NCBI GenBank assembly: GCA_902795625.1
Contig: CADBLW010000057.1
Span: forward strand, 1 to 5,016
Reading direction: 5' to 3'
DNA length: 5,016 nucleotides
From: an uncultured Lachnospiraceae bacterium
GTDB taxonomy: Bacteria > Bacillota > Clostridia > Lachnospirales > Lachnospiraceae
Under the pieces are notes generated by a model that saw only the letters and a program-made list of their open reading frames with translations, did not search any database and had not been told where the DNA came from. Within the stretch, counting starts at the first letter, position 1, and every line of letters starts with the position of its first letter. Below are positions 1 to 4,878 of the stretch, piece after piece. A program made the position numbers and the translations under genes.

Positions 1-390
1 GTTGTCTTCGAGGCAATCTGGGAGGTGGCCAAGGCGCACGGAGTGTTCCTCGCGGCGCAGTGCTGCGAGCACTTAAACCGCGCGATCATCATCGAGCGGG
101 CGGCAGTGCCCGGCGCGGACATCGTGAATGTTGTGCCGCAGCCCAAGGCCGGCGGATCGTTTGCGACGCAGGCGTATCACCATTTTGCGGATCCGGTCGC
201 GGTCGAGGAGATCCGCGCAGACGGTGGCATCGACATCGGGTTCACGCTGATCGGCATGCATCTGAAGAAGGTGGCAGTCCCGCTCCGGCTTGCGAACAAC
301 CGAATCGGCGAGGCGACGGTTCTCGCGGCGCGCGTGAGACCGAAGTTCATCGGCGGCTCGAGGGCCGTGTATGACGAGGAGCTGCTGTAA
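1..390 (+). CDS. DUF436 / UPF0340 (YwlG-like, TIGR01440) family protein, 5' end missing
   Basis: The reading frame is open from the first base, so the gene begins outside the window. The visible part is 129 residues and ends with TAA at 388-390. Bacillus YwlG-type proteins are about 180 residues, so roughly 50 N-terminal residues are missing. Family-like stretches seen in order are CCEHLNRA (about residues 21-28 of the visible part), a Gly-rich turn PKAGGSFATQAYHHFADPVAVE, DIGFTLIGMHLKKVAVPLR, and the C-terminal RPKFIGGSRAVY. The conserved Cys, His and Glu residues suggest a ligand- or metal-binding site, but the family has no firmly established activity that I can name. It is predicted cytosolic: no signal peptide or membrane helix is visible. 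A GTG at 25 could be read as a start, but homology-like sequence continues upstream of it, so it is internal. No clear terminator follows, so readthrough toward the next gene is possible. The family call rests on remembered motifs, not on a search. Confidence 0.85.
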   Translation, partial: VVFEAIWEVAKAHGVFLAAQCCEHLNRAIIIERAAVPGADIVNVVPQPKAGGSFATQAYHHFADPVAVEEIRADGGIDIGFTLIGMHLKKVAVPLRLANNRIGEATVLAARVRPKFIGGSRAVYDEELL

Positions 391-421
391 GTTTCGTTCC
401 GGAAGTGCGGCGGAATTGCGT

Positions 422-528
422 GGGGAAGGGCATTTTCCGGGGAGTAACGGCACATTATGTGAATGGGAACAATACATTTTGCGAAAGTAACAACGCATTT
501 CCGGGAAGTAACAACACTTTTGGGGGAA
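422..528. repeat. Five imperfect tandem 21-22 bp units upstream of the XRE gene
   Basis: Units begin at 422, 444, 466, 487 and 508, giving periods of 22, 22, 21 and 21 bp. Each starts with a GTAACAAC-like block (GTAAC at 444, 487 and 508; GGAAC at 466; degenerate in the first). A CATT or CTTT core follows nine bases later (431, 453, 475, 496, 517), then a CCGGGAA- or GCGAAA-like tail. The last three units are closest to each other. A period of about 21 bp is two helical turns, which would place identical sites on the same DNA face. In the forward frame the 21-bp units give a GNNTF / SNNAF / SNNTF peptide repeat, but the ribosome binding site and start of the gene lie downstream, so I treat the array as non-coding. 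An iterated operator is the leading idea; a simple expanded repeat is the alternative. Confidence 0.75.
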
Positions 529-553
529 TTCGTGATACTCTTGCCGAAAAAGG

Positions 554-559
554 AAGGAG
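554..559 (+). promoter_or_regulatory. Ribosome binding site of the XRE gene
   Basis: AAGGAG lies within a longer purine run (550-559). Its spacing to the ATG at 573 is 13 nt, longer than usual, but no in-frame start codon lies closer. It still supports 573 over the far upstream ATG at 405, which has no such site. Confidence 0.6.
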
Positions 560-572
560 TGTCCGACGGTAT

Positions 573-1394
573 ATGAAAGAATTTAAAGATAAACTGAAAG
601 AGCGCAGGTGCGCGGAGGGACTTTCCCAGCAACAGCTGGCGGACAAGCTTTTTGTCAGCAGGAGCGCAGTCGCAAAATGGGAGAACGGTCTCGGGCTCCC
701 CTCGCCGGATTGCCGGGAGCAGATCCGGTCGCTGTTCGGCGTCGACGACAGCTTCTTTGCCGCGGATGAGCCGGAGGAAATCCTCTGCACGAAGAACCGG
801 AAGCTTCGAAAGTTGTCTATTGTCCTGAGGGTGCTTGCGGGGACGTTCGCCGTCGTCGTGATCGCACTGACGATCCTTTTGGGCAGCGGCTACCGGTTTT
901 CTGCCGCGGAAATTTTCTCGGAGCACTCGGCCAGTGTTCCTGCCCTGCAGTTCGCGGACGGAGAGTATGTGTTTGACAGCATCCTCTGGGACGTTACGGA
1001 CGGTGAGGGCAAAACCATAGATCACATGATGGACGCGATCCGGGTTGCCAGGAAGACCGGCCCGTTCTACCGCGAAGTGACGGGGAACGCAGAGTATTGT
1101 TCGCAGTATGTGCTTGTGACAACGGACATTCAGAAAATGGCGTATCTGGAGGTGTATCACGGCCGCGATGCAGACTATTATTTTCTGAAGTGGATCAACC
1201 AACTTGGGACCGATAAACCAACGGACTCGGAAATGCAAACGAAGTTCCCCTTGCTCACAGACCGGATCACTGTCAACGGGCAGGAAAAGCAGCTGTTGTA
1301 CTATTCGTATTTCAAGATGAGCGAAGCAATTGACACGTTGGAGGCGGACGGCACAGAGCTTATACTCATGCCGTATACGGATCCGGAAGAATAG
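573..1394 (+). CDS. Membrane-anchored XRE-family (helix-turn-helix) transcriptional regulator
   Basis: The 273-residue product has three parts. Residues about 5-58 form a Cro/C1-type HTH, with the typical pattern LSQQQLADKLFVSRSAVAKWENG, where the SRSAVAKWE stretch is the recognition helix. Residues about 71-82 are a basic linker (KNRKLRKL). Residues about 83-104 are one hydrophobic membrane helix (LSIVLRVLAGTFAVVVIALTILL). The remaining 170 or so residues should lie outside the cytoplasm, since the HTH must be inside; this outer domain is rich in Tyr and acidic residues and I do not recognise it. Such proteins are plausible one-component sensors that couple an envelope signal directly to DNA binding. 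ATG 573 is chosen because the HTH begins right after it and a purine-rich site precedes it; the frame is open back to 405, but that extension only translates tandem repeat DNA. The gene is monocistronic by layout: a repeat array before it and a terminator hairpin 30 nt after it. Target genes are unknown. It may control itself or the adjacent sigma operon. Confidence 0.85.
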   Translation: MKEFKDKLKERRCAEGLSQQQLADKLFVSRSAVAKWENGLGLPSPDCREQIRSLFGVDDSFFAADEPEEILCTKNRKLRKLSIVLRVLAGTFAVVVIALTILLGSGYRFSAAEIFSEHSASVPALQFADGEYVFDSILWDVTDGEGKTIDHMMDAIRVARKTGPFYREVTGNAEYCSQYVLVTTDIQKMAYLEVYHGRDADYYFLKWINQLGTDKPTDSEMQTKFPLLTDRITVNGQEKQLLYYSYFKMSEAIDTLEADGTELILMPYTDPEE

Positions 1395-1424
1395 CAGGGA
1401 CGAAATGAAATAACACGGAAAATG

Positions 1425-1459
1425 CAACACGGCCGATGGGAATTCCATTGGCCGTGTTG
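1425..1459 (+). terminator. Intrinsic terminator hairpin after the XRE gene
   Basis: Arms 1425-1439 and 1445-1459 form a 15-bp stem (10 bp CAACACGGCC with its complement, one G-U wobble, then ATGG/CCAT). The loop is GAATT, five bases. TTTATATA follows, a short T-rich tail. Its place 30 nt after the stop codon at 1392-1394 fits a transcription terminator that separates this gene from the sigma operon. Confidence 0.8.
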
Positions 1460-1494
1460 TTTATATACGGTCCGACACCCGCCGCCGAAAAAAG

Positions 1495-1537
1495 TTGCAA
1501 CCGAGCAGGTTCATTTTCCGACTGATAGGGTGAGAGC
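1495..1537 (+). promoter_or_regulatory. Possible promoter region of cassette A (sigma factor 1)
   Basis: TTGCAACC at 1495-1502 resembles the AAC-containing -35 element of ECF-type promoters. Downstream, CTGATAGGGTGAGAGC (1522-1537) resembles CTATATAGGTGAAAGC upstream of the second sigma gene (3190-3205), matching at 10 of 16 positions, with 8 of 9 in the GGTGARAGC part. The spacing between the two elements is not textbook for either a housekeeping or an ECF promoter, so the exact -10 box is uncertain. ECF operons are often autoregulated, which would fit a shared element, but this is inference. Confidence 0.3.
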
Positions 1538-1577
1538 GGACCAAAAAGGAACGGAAGTACGACCGAAAGTAACGACG

Positions 1578-1583
1578 AAGGGG
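1578..1583 (+). promoter_or_regulatory. Ribosome binding site of sigma factor 1
   Basis: AAGGGG lies 9 nt before the ATG at 1593. It selects this start over the open frame reaching back to 1422, which would translate the upstream terminator hairpin. Confidence 0.65.
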
Positions 1584-1592
1584 CAATATTCC

Positions 1593-2153
1593 ATGACTGA
1601 AGCGGAAATTGTTGAACTGTACCGGAAACGCGACGAGGAAGCCCTCCGGGTGACGCAGGAGCAGTACGGGCATTATCTGATGAAGATTGCCATGCAGATC
1701 CTGAATGACGAGGAGGACGCGAAGGAGTGCGTGAACGACACGTACCTCGCGGCGTGGAATTCCATACCGGACAACCGGCCGGAGCGGTTATCCCTGTATC
1801 TCGGAAAGATCGTGCGGGCAAGGGCAGTGGACCGGGTCAGGTACAAGACAAGTGAAAAACGCGGGGCGTCGGAGTATACGGTTTCCCTGGAAGAGCTGGA
1901 GGAAGTATTTTCCGATGACCGTTCGCCGGAGGACGAGTTGGACGCAGCGGCGCTGCGGGAGGCAGTGAAGGGGTTTCTCCTGAAGCAGCCGGCGGAGGAC
2001 CGCAAGCTGTTTCTTGAGCGGTACTTCTATTTTCGGCCGTTGAAGGAAGCGGCGGAGCAGTGCGGGATGAGCGAGCCGAAGGCCAAGTCAATCCTGTTCC
2101 GCATGAGAAAGAAGCTGAAGGCGCATCTGAAGAAGGAAGGTTTTACGCGATGA
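1593..2153 (+). CDS. ECF-type RNA polymerase sigma factor (cassette A)
   Basis: The 186-residue product has the two-domain layout of ECF (group 4) sigma factors. Region 2 spans roughly residues 22-90, with the core-binding and -10 melting signature ILNDEEDAKECVNDTYLAAWNSIP at about 36-59 and a basic YKTSEKRG exit. An acidic linker (about 98-117, SLEELEEVFSDDRSPED) leads to region 4 at about 123-182, ending in a helix-turn-helix and the basic tail ILFRMRKKLKAHLKK that should contact the -35 element. It would direct core polymerase to a small regulon, probably including its own operon. The stop TGA overlaps the next gene's ATG as ATGA at 2150-2153, a sign of translational coupling to its presumed anti-sigma factor. 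Length and the D-E-x-D-A-x-E-C-V-N-D motif are normal for clostridial ECF factors. No regulon can be read from this window. Confidence 0.9.
   Translation: MTEAEIVELYRKRDEEALRVTQEQYGHYLMKIAMQILNDEEDAKECVNDTYLAAWNSIPDNRPERLSLYLGKIVRARAVDRVRYKTSEKRGASEYTVSLEELEEVFSDDRSPEDELDAAALREAVKGFLLKQPAEDRKLFLERYFYFRPLKEAAEQCGMSEPKAKSILFRMRKKLKAHLKKEGFTR
2131..2140 (+). promoter_or_regulatory. Ribosome binding site of anti-sigma gene A, inside the sigma coding region
   Basis: AGAAGGAAGG lies 9 nt before the ATG at 2150. It sits within the last codons of the sigma gene, and decides this start instead of an in-frame ATG at 2060 that would give a long overlap. Confidence 0.75.
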
Positions 2154-3067
2154 AAAAAGATCAATTGATAGATGCCATCGGGTTGTTGGATGACGCCGTG
2201 CTGGCCGAGGTCGACGGCGGCGGGGCCGACGGTGCCGAGGCTGACGGTGCCGGGCCGGTGACGGCAGCGGCGAAGGCGTCGGAAAATAAAGCAACGCTCA
2301 GGCGAAGATTCCGGATCATCCTGATAACGACGATGATCCTGGTTCTGATCGGAGGGACAGTGGCAGTGGCATCGGGAGGCATCGGCGGATTGCTGAATTT
2401 GGGAACGAGAATCAAGACGGAGGACGGCGGAGAGCTGATCCAGCACGAGTATGTCGGGTACGGCGACGAAAAGGTGAGCATATCGGATATTCGGGGCGCT
2501 GTCAATAAGGACGTGAAAGCGATACCGGAGACGATGAAGGACAGGCCTCTGTGGTCCAACACAGTGCCGAACACTGTCGTTAAGAGGTATGAGGATATCG
2601 ATGACGCGATCGATTATATCGGATACGGGAAACTGGTCTTTCCCGAGACGGAATATCCTTTCACCGACATCCACACGGAGGTAATGGGATTTCAGAAGGA
2701 TGATTCGTCTGAATACAATCCGGGATTGATCATCCTGGGGGCGTCACAGAGATATCACAGCGACCCGGATTACTGGTTCTCGACATCGATATACATTTAT
2801 ACCGACAGTTATCCGCAGGATACTGTCGGAATCCGTACGGGCGTGACGGAATTGGCGACGTACACATCGGAGGAGAGAACGGTGAACGGAAGAACATTTT
2901 GCATCGTGCGGCAGGAGGATCCCTCATTTTCCGAGGGATATCAGCTTGCGACAGATGTCTTCTGGCAGGAGAACGGCGTGTTCTACTATTTCCACATCGT
3001 GTACAGGGAGGAGCTCCGCGAGGAGGCGGAGAAGGTCGCGCAGGAGTGGATGGAGAGTTTCCGTTGA
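2150..3067 (+). CDS. Single-pass membrane protein, probable anti-sigma factor of cassette A (DUF4367-like outer domain)
   Basis: The product is 305 residues. Residues 1-50 would be the cytoplasmic, sigma-binding part; they open with QLIDAIGLLDDAVLAEVD, a short acidic amphipathic element of the kind found at the start of clostridial ECF partner proteins. An Ala/Gly/Asp linker follows (about 22-41), then RRRFR and a membrane helix at about 55-76 (RIILITTMILVLIGGTVAVA). The positive residues before the helix predict N-in topology. The roughly 225-residue outer part includes YEDIDDAIDYIGYGKLVFPE (about 147-166) and ends with a WQENGVFYYFHI stretch and a helical EELREEAEKVAQEWMES tail, a layout that recalls DUF4367. 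No zinc-binding HxxxCxxC anti-sigma motif is seen, so it is not a classical ZAS-domain anti-sigma. The role as sigma 1 inhibitor is inferred from the ATGA overlap and topology; the signal is unknown. Confidence 0.75.
   Translation: MKKDQLIDAIGLLDDAVLAEVDGGGADGAEADGAGPVTAAAKASENKATLRRRFRIILITTMILVLIGGTVAVASGGIGGLLNLGTRIKTEDGGELIQHEYVGYGDEKVSISDIRGAVNKDVKAIPETMKDRPLWSNTVPNTVVKRYEDIDDAIDYIGYGKLVFPETEYPFTDIHTEVMGFQKDDSSEYNPGLIILGASQRYHSDPDYWFSTSIYIYTDSYPQDTVGIRTGVTELATYTSEERTVNGRTFCIVRQEDPSFSEGYQLATDVFWQENGVFYYFHIVYREELREEAEKVAQEWMESFR
2224..2253 (+). repeat. Two tandem 15-bp units inside anti-sigma gene A
   Basis: GGCCGACGGTGCCGA (2224-2238) and GGCTGACGGTGCCGG (2239-2253) match at 13 of 15 positions. 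They encode ADGAE and ADGAG at residues 26-35, in the flexible linker between the N-terminal sigma-binding element and the membrane helix. This looks like a small in-frame duplication that lengthens the linker. Confidence 0.7.
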
Positions 3068-3070
3068 AAC

Positions 3071-3099
3071 AATGCCCCGTGGGTTTCCACGGGGCATTT
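3071..3099 (+). terminator. Hairpin terminator after cassette A
   Basis: Arms 3071-3082 and 3087-3098 form a perfect 12-bp stem (AATGCCCCGTGG and its complement) around a GTTT loop. It begins 3 nt after the stop codon. Only a short T run follows (TTTG), so it may be leaky. The 29 nt are identical to the hairpin that ends cassette B. Confidence 0.8.
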
Positions 3100-3125
3100 G
3101 AATATATGGCTTCCTTTCTTTTTTG

Positions 3126-3150
3126 TTTTGCGCAAAATTTTGTTGCGCAA
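3126..3150. repeat. Paired TTGCGCAA palindromes
   Basis: TTTTGCGCAAAA at 3126-3137 is a perfect 12-bp palindrome, and TTGCGCAA at 3143-3150 is a second, 8-bp palindrome. Their centres are 15 bp apart, and each is followed by an AT-rich ATTTT stretch. They lie in the 175-nt gap before the second sigma gene, upstream of its likely promoter, so they could be binding sites for a dimeric regulator. No function is proven. Confidence 0.6.
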
Positions 3151-3185
3151 ATTTTCCGCAGTTTAAGAAATCGACCGCGGAAAAT
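3151..3185. repeat. Inverted repeat with 9-bp arms before sigma gene 2
   Basis: ATTTTCCGC (3151-3159) and GCGGAAAAT (3177-3185) are perfect reverse complements separated by 17 bp. The repeat ends just before the -10-like TATATAGG. It could be an operator overlapping the promoter, or in RNA a weak stem if transcription starts upstream. Confidence 0.6.
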
Positions 3186-3198
3186 GCATCTATATAGG
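3171..3198 (+). promoter_or_regulatory. Possible promoter of cassette B
   Basis: TCGACC (3171-3176) matches four of six bases of TTGACA, and TATAGG (3193-3198) matches four of six of TATAAT, with a 16-bp spacer. The TATATAGGTGAAAGC stretch resembles the sequence before sigma gene 1. An ECF-type promoter read by the product itself is an alternative. The call is weak, as both boxes are imperfect. Confidence 0.3.
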
Positions 3199-3206
3199 TG
3201 AAAGCA

Positions 3207-3220
3207 ATCAACCGGTTGAT
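3207..3220. repeat. Perfect 14-bp palindrome in the leader of sigma gene 2
   Basis: ATCAACCGGTTGAT is its own reverse complement. Flanking GCA (3204-3206) and TGC (3222-3224) extend the symmetry with one extra base. It lies between the presumed promoter and the ribosome binding site, where a bound repressor would block transcription, or a transcript hairpin could affect translation. Confidence 0.6.
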
Positions 3221-3228
3221 CTGCTCGG

Positions 3229-3235
3229 AAGGAGA
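3229..3235 (+). promoter_or_regulatory. Ribosome binding site that fixes the TTG start of sigma factor 2
   Basis: AAGGAGA lies 7 nt before the TTG at 3243, a near ideal spacing. The ATG at 3235 is out of frame and stops after three codons. The upstream GTG at 3198 has no such site, and its extension would read through the palindromic leader. Confidence 0.75.
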
Positions 3236-3242
3236 TGACATT

Positions 3243-3809
3243 TTGAAAGAAGGTTTTCCGAATGACAATCAAATCCTTGAGTTGTTCTGCAACGGTTCGG
3301 AGAGCGCGCTGGAGGAGGTTTCGAAGAAGTACGGTGCGGCTATGTTGCGGCTTGCAAAAAGTATTTTATCGGACGAGCAGGATGCGGAGGAATGCGTGAA
3401 CGATGCTTATCTGAGCGCGTGGCAGGCTGTTCCCGCGGCAAAGCCCTCCAATCTGAAAGCGTACCTCCTTCAAAGTGTTCGGAATGCTGCGCTGGAACGA
3501 CTTCGGAGCAGCAGGGCGAAGAAACGAGGCGGCGGGGTGGCGGTCAGCTCCTTCGAGGAGCTTGAAGAATGCATCCCCGACAGCCGAAGGGAAGAGCCCG
3601 GCGACAATGAAAAACTGAGATTGCAGCTGGAATCATTTCTCGCAGGACTGTCTGCGGAGAAACGCGCGATATTTCTGGGGCGTTTCTGGTTCTCATACTC
3701 CGTGACGGAGATCGCATGGAAAACCGGAAAGAGCGAGAAGTATATCAGCAACCAGCTGTATAACCTGAAGAGAAAGCTCAGAAAACATCTCGACAGAAAG
3801 GAAGGATGA
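3243..3809 (+). CDS. ECF-type RNA polymerase sigma factor (cassette B), TTG start
   Basis: The product is 188 residues. Region 2 spans about residues 24-95, with ILSDEQDAEECVNDAYLSAWQAVP at about 41-64, almost the same as in sigma factor 1, and a basic SSRAKKRGGG exit. A linker with FEELEECIPDSR follows (about 104-115). Region 4 is at about 125-184: SFLAGLSAEKRAIFLGRFWFSYSVTEIAWKTGKSEKYISNQLYNLKRKLRKHL, with a clear helix-turn-helix. The -35-binding helices differ clearly from those of sigma factor 1, so the two paralogues probably read different promoters. The TTG start is chosen from the AAGGAGA site 7 nt upstream; a weak start codon would keep sigma output low. The stop codon TGA (3807-3809) overlaps an ATG at 3806, and the next gene begins there or at 3812, so the two are translationally coupled. 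Confidence 0.88.
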   Translation: MKEGFPNDNQILELFCNGSESALEEVSKKYGAAMLRLAKSILSDEQDAEECVNDAYLSAWQAVPAAKPSNLKAYLLQSVRNAALERLRSSRAKKRGGGVAVSSFEELEECIPDSRREEPGDNEKLRLQLESFLAGLSAEKRAIFLGRFWFSYSVTEIAWKTGKSEKYISNQLYNLKRKLRKHLDRKEG

Positions 3810-3811
3810 GT

Positions 3812-4801
3812 ATGAACGGATTAGATTTAAGCAAAGCATTGACCGATATTGATCTGCGATATGTCGAAGAGACGGACGAAAAGCTCAACGGTACCATGTC
3901 CGGTAATGCGGAAAGAAACAAAACCCGGAGGAGATTCCTACGGCCCGCGCTGCTTGCGGCGTGTCTTGTGGTGTTGCTGGCAGGAACGCTCGTGGCAGGT
4001 GCCGAGGTGCTGAAAGACAGCCGTTTCCTGGAGATGCTCGGGATCAAAGATTCCTCGAATGATCTGGAAAAGGCAGTAATAACAAAGGATCTTACCGCAA
4101 AGGTCGGTGATATGACGGTTACCGTGGAAAATATCATCGTCGACAAACATATCATTTATGCGGAGATCAGTACGGACTACGCGTTGGACAAACCGGACGG
4201 ATGGATTACCGAAGAAACAGGAGGCTGTCTGGAGATATCCGGTGAAGCCGGTAACGTACTCGATGAGCATAGCTATCCCGGATACATGCAAGGTGTTTCG
4301 CGATTCTGCAAAGACGGAAAACAGTGGTATTGGTACGTGATTGAGTATATGGACGAGAATGTCGATCTGGGGCATGCAAAAATGCAGCTTACCGTCAAGG
4401 ATACCGAGAATCATAAGGTTGTATTTGAATGGGACAATAATTACGCTTCCAAGAGCGAGGTGATCCCGGTTAACCGCGTGGTGGATGGGGTTACCATATT
4501 GGACATCAGATTCTCGCTGACGGAGATGGTGATCAAGGCGGAATCTGATCAAGAAGCTTATGGGGTATCACTTGATTATATCAAGCTGGATGATGGAACG
4601 GTTCTGTATTATTCCGAATACAACGGAGTTCCGGTTCATAATTCCGGCGATGGAACCGGACATAACGGACATATTGCAAGAAGGGCATTCTATACGCTGC
4701 TCTCCGGATTCGCGGAAAAAGACAGCAAGGAATGGCAGTTTGTGCCGTACGAGAGGATTGTGAGTGTCAGCATCAACGGTACGGAGATCCCTATTCGATA
4801 A
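3812..4801 (+). CDS. Single-pass membrane protein, probable anti-sigma factor of cassette B (DUF4179-like)
   Basis: The product is 329 residues from ATG 3812, preceded by GGAAGG at 3800-3805 with 6 nt spacing. An ATG at 3806 overlaps the sigma stop and adds two residues, but it abuts the ribosome binding site directly and is less likely. Residues 1-43 form the cytoplasmic part, with LSKALTDIDLRYVEETDEK, the short I-D-x-x-Y/V-x-E element seen in DUF4179-type ECF partners, then the basic NKTRRRFLR. A membrane helix follows at about 44-65 (RPALLAACLVVLLAGTLVAGAE). The outer part starts with KDSRFLEMLGIKDSSNDLEKAV, then TVTVENIIVDKHIIYAEISTDY (about 102-123), a beta-rich pattern typical of DUF4179. 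The C-terminal half (about 220-329) is probably a second beta domain, ending in VPYERIVSVSINGTEIPI. No zinc motif is seen. The inhibitor role rests on gene coupling and topology. The outer domain does not resemble that of the cassette A partner. Confidence 0.78.
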   Translation: MNGLDLSKALTDIDLRYVEETDEKLNGTMSGNAERNKTRRRFLRPALLAACLVVLLAGTLVAGAEVLKDSRFLEMLGIKDSSNDLEKAVITKDLTAKVGDMTVTVENIIVDKHIIYAEISTDYALDKPDGWITEETGGCLEISGEAGNVLDEHSYPGYMQGVSRFCKDGKQWYWYVIEYMDENVDLGHAKMQLTVKDTENHKVVFEWDNNYASKSEVIPVNRVVDGVTILDIRFSLTEMVIKAESDQEAYGVSLDYIKLDDGTVLYYSEYNGVPVHNSGDGTGHNGHIARRAFYTLLSGFAEKDSKEWQFVPYERIVSVSINGTEIPIR

Positions 4802-4819
4802 GCAGATAGAAGTTTTTCG

Positions 4820-4851
4820 AAAATGCCCCGTGGGTTTCCACGGGGCATTTT
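4820..4851. terminator. Bidirectional hairpin terminator between cassette B and the convergent transporter gene
   Basis: Arms 4820-4833 and 4838-4851 form a perfect 14-bp stem (five A/T pairs and GCCCCGTGG with its complement) around a GTTT loop. TTTT ends the forward stem, and on the minus strand the stem ends in TTTTCGAAAAA. It lies 18 nt after the cassette B stop and 27 nt beyond the stop of the minus-strand gene, so it can serve both. Confidence 0.85.
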
Positions 4852-4878
4852 GATGTTTCAGAGAAATATGATTTCCGG

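Noticed and set aside
391..443. Terminator after the DUF436 gene
   Set aside because: Only weak pairings (GGAA with TTCC) are present, and no stable stem with a T run.
422..528. CRISPR array
   Set aside because: Repeats of 21-22 bp follow one another without separate unique spacers, are imperfect, and no cas gene is present.
405..572. N-terminal extension of the XRE protein from ATG 405, which would carry a GNNTF/SNNAF heptapeptide repeat
   Set aside because: The extension only translates the tandem DNA repeats. The HTH begins at 573 with a purine-rich ribosome binding site before it, and XRE proteins normally start with the HTH.
177..1448. Long minus-strand open frame (423 codons)
   Set aside because: It is antisense to the DUF436 and XRE genes, has no recognisable domain, and reads through the terminator hairpin. 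It is a GC-rich shadow frame.
1469..1542. GGTCCG / CGGACC inverted repeat in the sigma 1 leader
   Set aside because: Only 6-bp arms 62 bp apart, which is expected by chance in a GC-rich region.
2027..2674. Minus-strand frame of 215 codons across the sigma 1 / anti-sigma A junction
   Set aside because: It is antisense to two well-supported coupled genes, and its translation shows no family motif.
3071..4851. Composite mobile element bounded by the two identical hairpins
   Set aside because: The hairpins are intrinsic terminators placed right after stop codons. There is no transposase and no target-site duplication that I can see.
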